Made by a program: the position numbers and the translations under genes | Shown here: in pieces, positions 62,701-64,000 of the stretch | Numbering within the stretch: the stretch's first letter is position 1 | How the letters are laid out: the number at the start of each line of letters is the position of its first letter | Assembly (NCBI GenBank): GCA_035315185.1 | Contig: DATFYE010000008.1 | Span: 7,812 to 71,811 of the forward strand | Reading direction: 5' to 3' | DNA: 64,000 nucleotides | Origin: JADGQN01 sp035315185 | GTDB taxonomy: Bacteria > Desulfobacterota > Syntrophorhabdia > Syntrophorhabdales > WCHB1-27 | Notes under the pieces: model-generated | Database searches by the model: none | What the model was told of the DNA's origin: nothing | Seen by the model: only the letters and a program-made list of their open reading frames with translations

Positions 62701-62837
62701 AAAAACTTTTTAAAACTTCTCCCCGTCACTACCATTCCCCTTGGACCAGAAGCGAATAAGGGCATGGATCAAGCATCGTCGTCTCAGGTGGGGGTGTCTC
62801 TTCTACCGCCGCGGACGCTTGACGCTTCCTGCCCATA

Positions 62838-63062
62838 TCAGGAGAGGACTCCGGCCTCAGCGACAAAAGTCTTAAGGATCGGGGGATCAACTTCCAGAAC
62901 TGGGGGGGCAAAAGTGTCTGCGTGAAAGGGGATTGCCGATTTAGCAATTCGAGAGAGATCTTCATATGTATCGTCCTCTCCAACCACGACGCCCTTTCCC
63001 GCCAATGGGTAAGCCACATAGCCATCGGGATGTTTCTCCGCAATAATCTTGTATTGCTTCAT
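62838..63062 (-). CDS. HicB-like antitoxin-type protein
   Basis: 74 residues from the ATG at 63062, preceded by GGTGGAGG. The N-terminus MKQYKIIAEKHPDGYVAYP is the partial RNase H-like HicB fold; the chain ends FVAEAGVLS and has no ribbon-helix-helix domain. No HicA toxin is recognised next to it, so it is an orphan or an antitoxin remnant. Could also be a DUF1902-type protein. Confidence 0.6.
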   Translation of the reverse strand: MKQYKIIAEKHPDGYVAYPLAGKGVVVGEDDTYEDLSRIAKSAIPFHADTFAPPVLEVDPPILKTFVAEAGVLS

Positions 63063-63348
63063 ACAAGCCTCCACCTCAGCCCTCATTTTTGATACGACAA
63101 TAATGCCTACCCTGGGTGATGCGATAGCCCTGGGAGAACACATAGGGGAGCAACGCGTGCGGAGGCAAAATAAAAAAACAGGGCTGCGGTTGTCGCCGTC
63201 CTGCTTTCATTTGAACTGGGAATTATTGATCGTTCTTTAGTTAGTTACAATCTTTCCCCTCAGATTCTCCAACAAATTATGGCAAGGCCTGATTCCATGG
63301 GTATTGTTATATAAAAAAGACGCCCATCGAGAGGCCCGACAGGCGCTT

Positions 63349-63807
63349 TCATGGACGGAGCGTTGAAAAGGTGCTATTCCTGGGCGATCCTCTTCTTGCT
63401 GATAAGGCTACGTTGGAGTGAGTCGAATTTCCCGCTGCATTGTAAGCACGTACTCGGTATCTATAGGTCGTTGACCTACTCAGGCCGGTGTCCGAGTAAG
63501 TCTGCACAGTTGCCCCGACGGTAGCGATCTGTGTAAAATTGGTGCACGTCGAACCCGTGCAGCGCTCGATCTTAAAACCATTCTCGTTGTTGGCGTTGTC
63601 AGTCCAGGACAGGTTGATCTGGCTTCTCGAAACAGCTGTAGCGGACAAGCTGCTTGGTGCACTCAGCGTCACGGTCCCCAGAGAACTCTATCCGCCTAAA
63701 ACGGTTGAAGGGTTTAAAGACAACGAGCTCAGCATGACGGCCGGGTTCACGACCAGGCTCACACTGACCGCCTGGGGGCTGTTGCTCGCTCCGGCTGCGC
63801 CCTTACA
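63349..63807 (-). pseudogene. Broken Ig-like/fibronectin type III surface-protein gene
   Basis: On the minus strand one frame reads an Ig-like end (ASNSPQAVSVSLVVNPAV, then SLSLNPSTVLGG), an in-frame TAG at 63688-63690, and continues SSLGTVTLSAPSSLSATAVS into a complete Fn3 domain (INLSWTDNANNENGF, YRYRVRAYNAAGNSTHS). A TAA at 63808-63810 closes the frame upstream. The continuity across the stop shows a nonsense-broken multidomain secreted protein. Confidence 0.75.
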
Positions 63808-63938
63808 TTACTCTTTGAGGAAGAGTTGGACAACAGGCCGTATCAGATGTCCCCTTGGGCGAAAACGCGCAGCGGAGCGGGTACGAGTTTGCCCGAGACG
63901 GGTGTTTTAAAATACGTGTATCCATAAGGAGGCTCTTT

Positions 63939-64000
63939 ATGAAGAAGCGGGACTTAACAATATTCGTTGTTGCTTTGCTTTTGGGGTTTCTATGGCCTCT
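63939..64000 (+). CDS. Start of an exported protein, 3' end outside the window
   Basis: Only 20 codons are visible. ATG after an excellent AAGGAGG (63926-63932); the product begins with a Lys-Lys-Arg N-terminus and a hydrophobic stretch (TIFVVALLLGFL), a typical signal peptide or membrane anchor. Identity unknown. Confidence 0.6.
   Translation, partial: MKKRDLTIFVVALLLGFLWP

Overview
The window looks like a chromosomal segment of an anaerobic Gram-negative bacterium, most likely a deltaproteobacterial (Desulfobacterota) lineage such as the syntrophic Syntrophorhabdus-like groups. The clues are an LPS-assembly lipoprotein (LptE), a small Cys-rich PxxKW protein, an oxygen-sensitive HgdC/BcrA-type activase beside an acyl-CoA dehydrogenase and a free-standing biotin carrier, and sigma54-type regulation. 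The taxonomic guess is inference. No tRNA, rRNA, CRISPR array or complete insertion sequence was seen.

Layout. (1) 1-8.8 kb, core genes: 3' part of leuS, lptE, a Mug-type DNA glycosylase, an MBL-fold hydrolase, rpsT, a geranylgeranyl-reductase-like flavoprotein, and the rplM-rpsI-argC operon. (2) 8.96-28.4 kb, minus strand: a tightly packed surface-glycan operon. Read 5'->3' from 28.4 kb, it starts with a nonulosonic-acid-like sugar module (SpsF-type CMP transferase, Gfo/Idh/MocA oxidoreductase, DegT aminotransferase, SDR, WecD-like acetyltransferase, SpsE/NeuB synthase, AsnB, PseA/WbpG-type amidotransferase). Methyltransferases, a GT-B protein, a Wzx flippase, four glycosyltransferases and an initiating sugar-phosphate transferase follow. 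(3) 28.77-29.27 kb: an RfaH-like NusG paralogue just upstream of that operon. (4) 29.3-39.4 kb: Ogt, MBL hydrolase, histidine kinase with V4R sensor protein and an inositol-phosphatase-family enzyme, radical-SAM HemN-like protein, small envelope proteins, Nudix, amidohydrolase, then acyl-CoA dehydrogenase/biotin carrier/activase ending at a strong terminator. (5) 40.1-61.7 kb, plus strand: a second glycan cluster. It opens with a sigma54 activator and a small winged-helix-like protein, then Wzz/GumC, an ExeA-like ATPase, a tyrosine-kinase-like protein, an initiating transferase, an O-antigen polymerase/ligase, glycosyltransferases, dideoxy-amino-sugar genes and a second Wzx. (6) 61.9-64 kb: a decay zone with a damaged-looking GNAT, a VapC fragment, an orphan HicB-like gene and a broken Ig/Fn3 surface-protein gene, then the start of an exported protein.

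How it fits together. The most striking pattern is a nine-base motif identical to the core of the E. coli ops element, GGCGGTAGC. It occurs correctly oriented in the leaders of the glycan operons on both strands: once 25 bp before spsF, once in the leader of the sigma54 activator, and once just before wzz. All three also carry T at position 11, as ops does. With the RfaH-like gene beside the minus-strand operon, this suggests a local RfaH/ops antitermination circuit controlling two oppositely oriented ~20-kb clusters. Traces of recombination (a decayed duplicate of an aminotransferase 3' end, short repeats like an insertion-sequence end, AT-rich genes) mark the distal part of the plus-strand cluster as an exchange zone.
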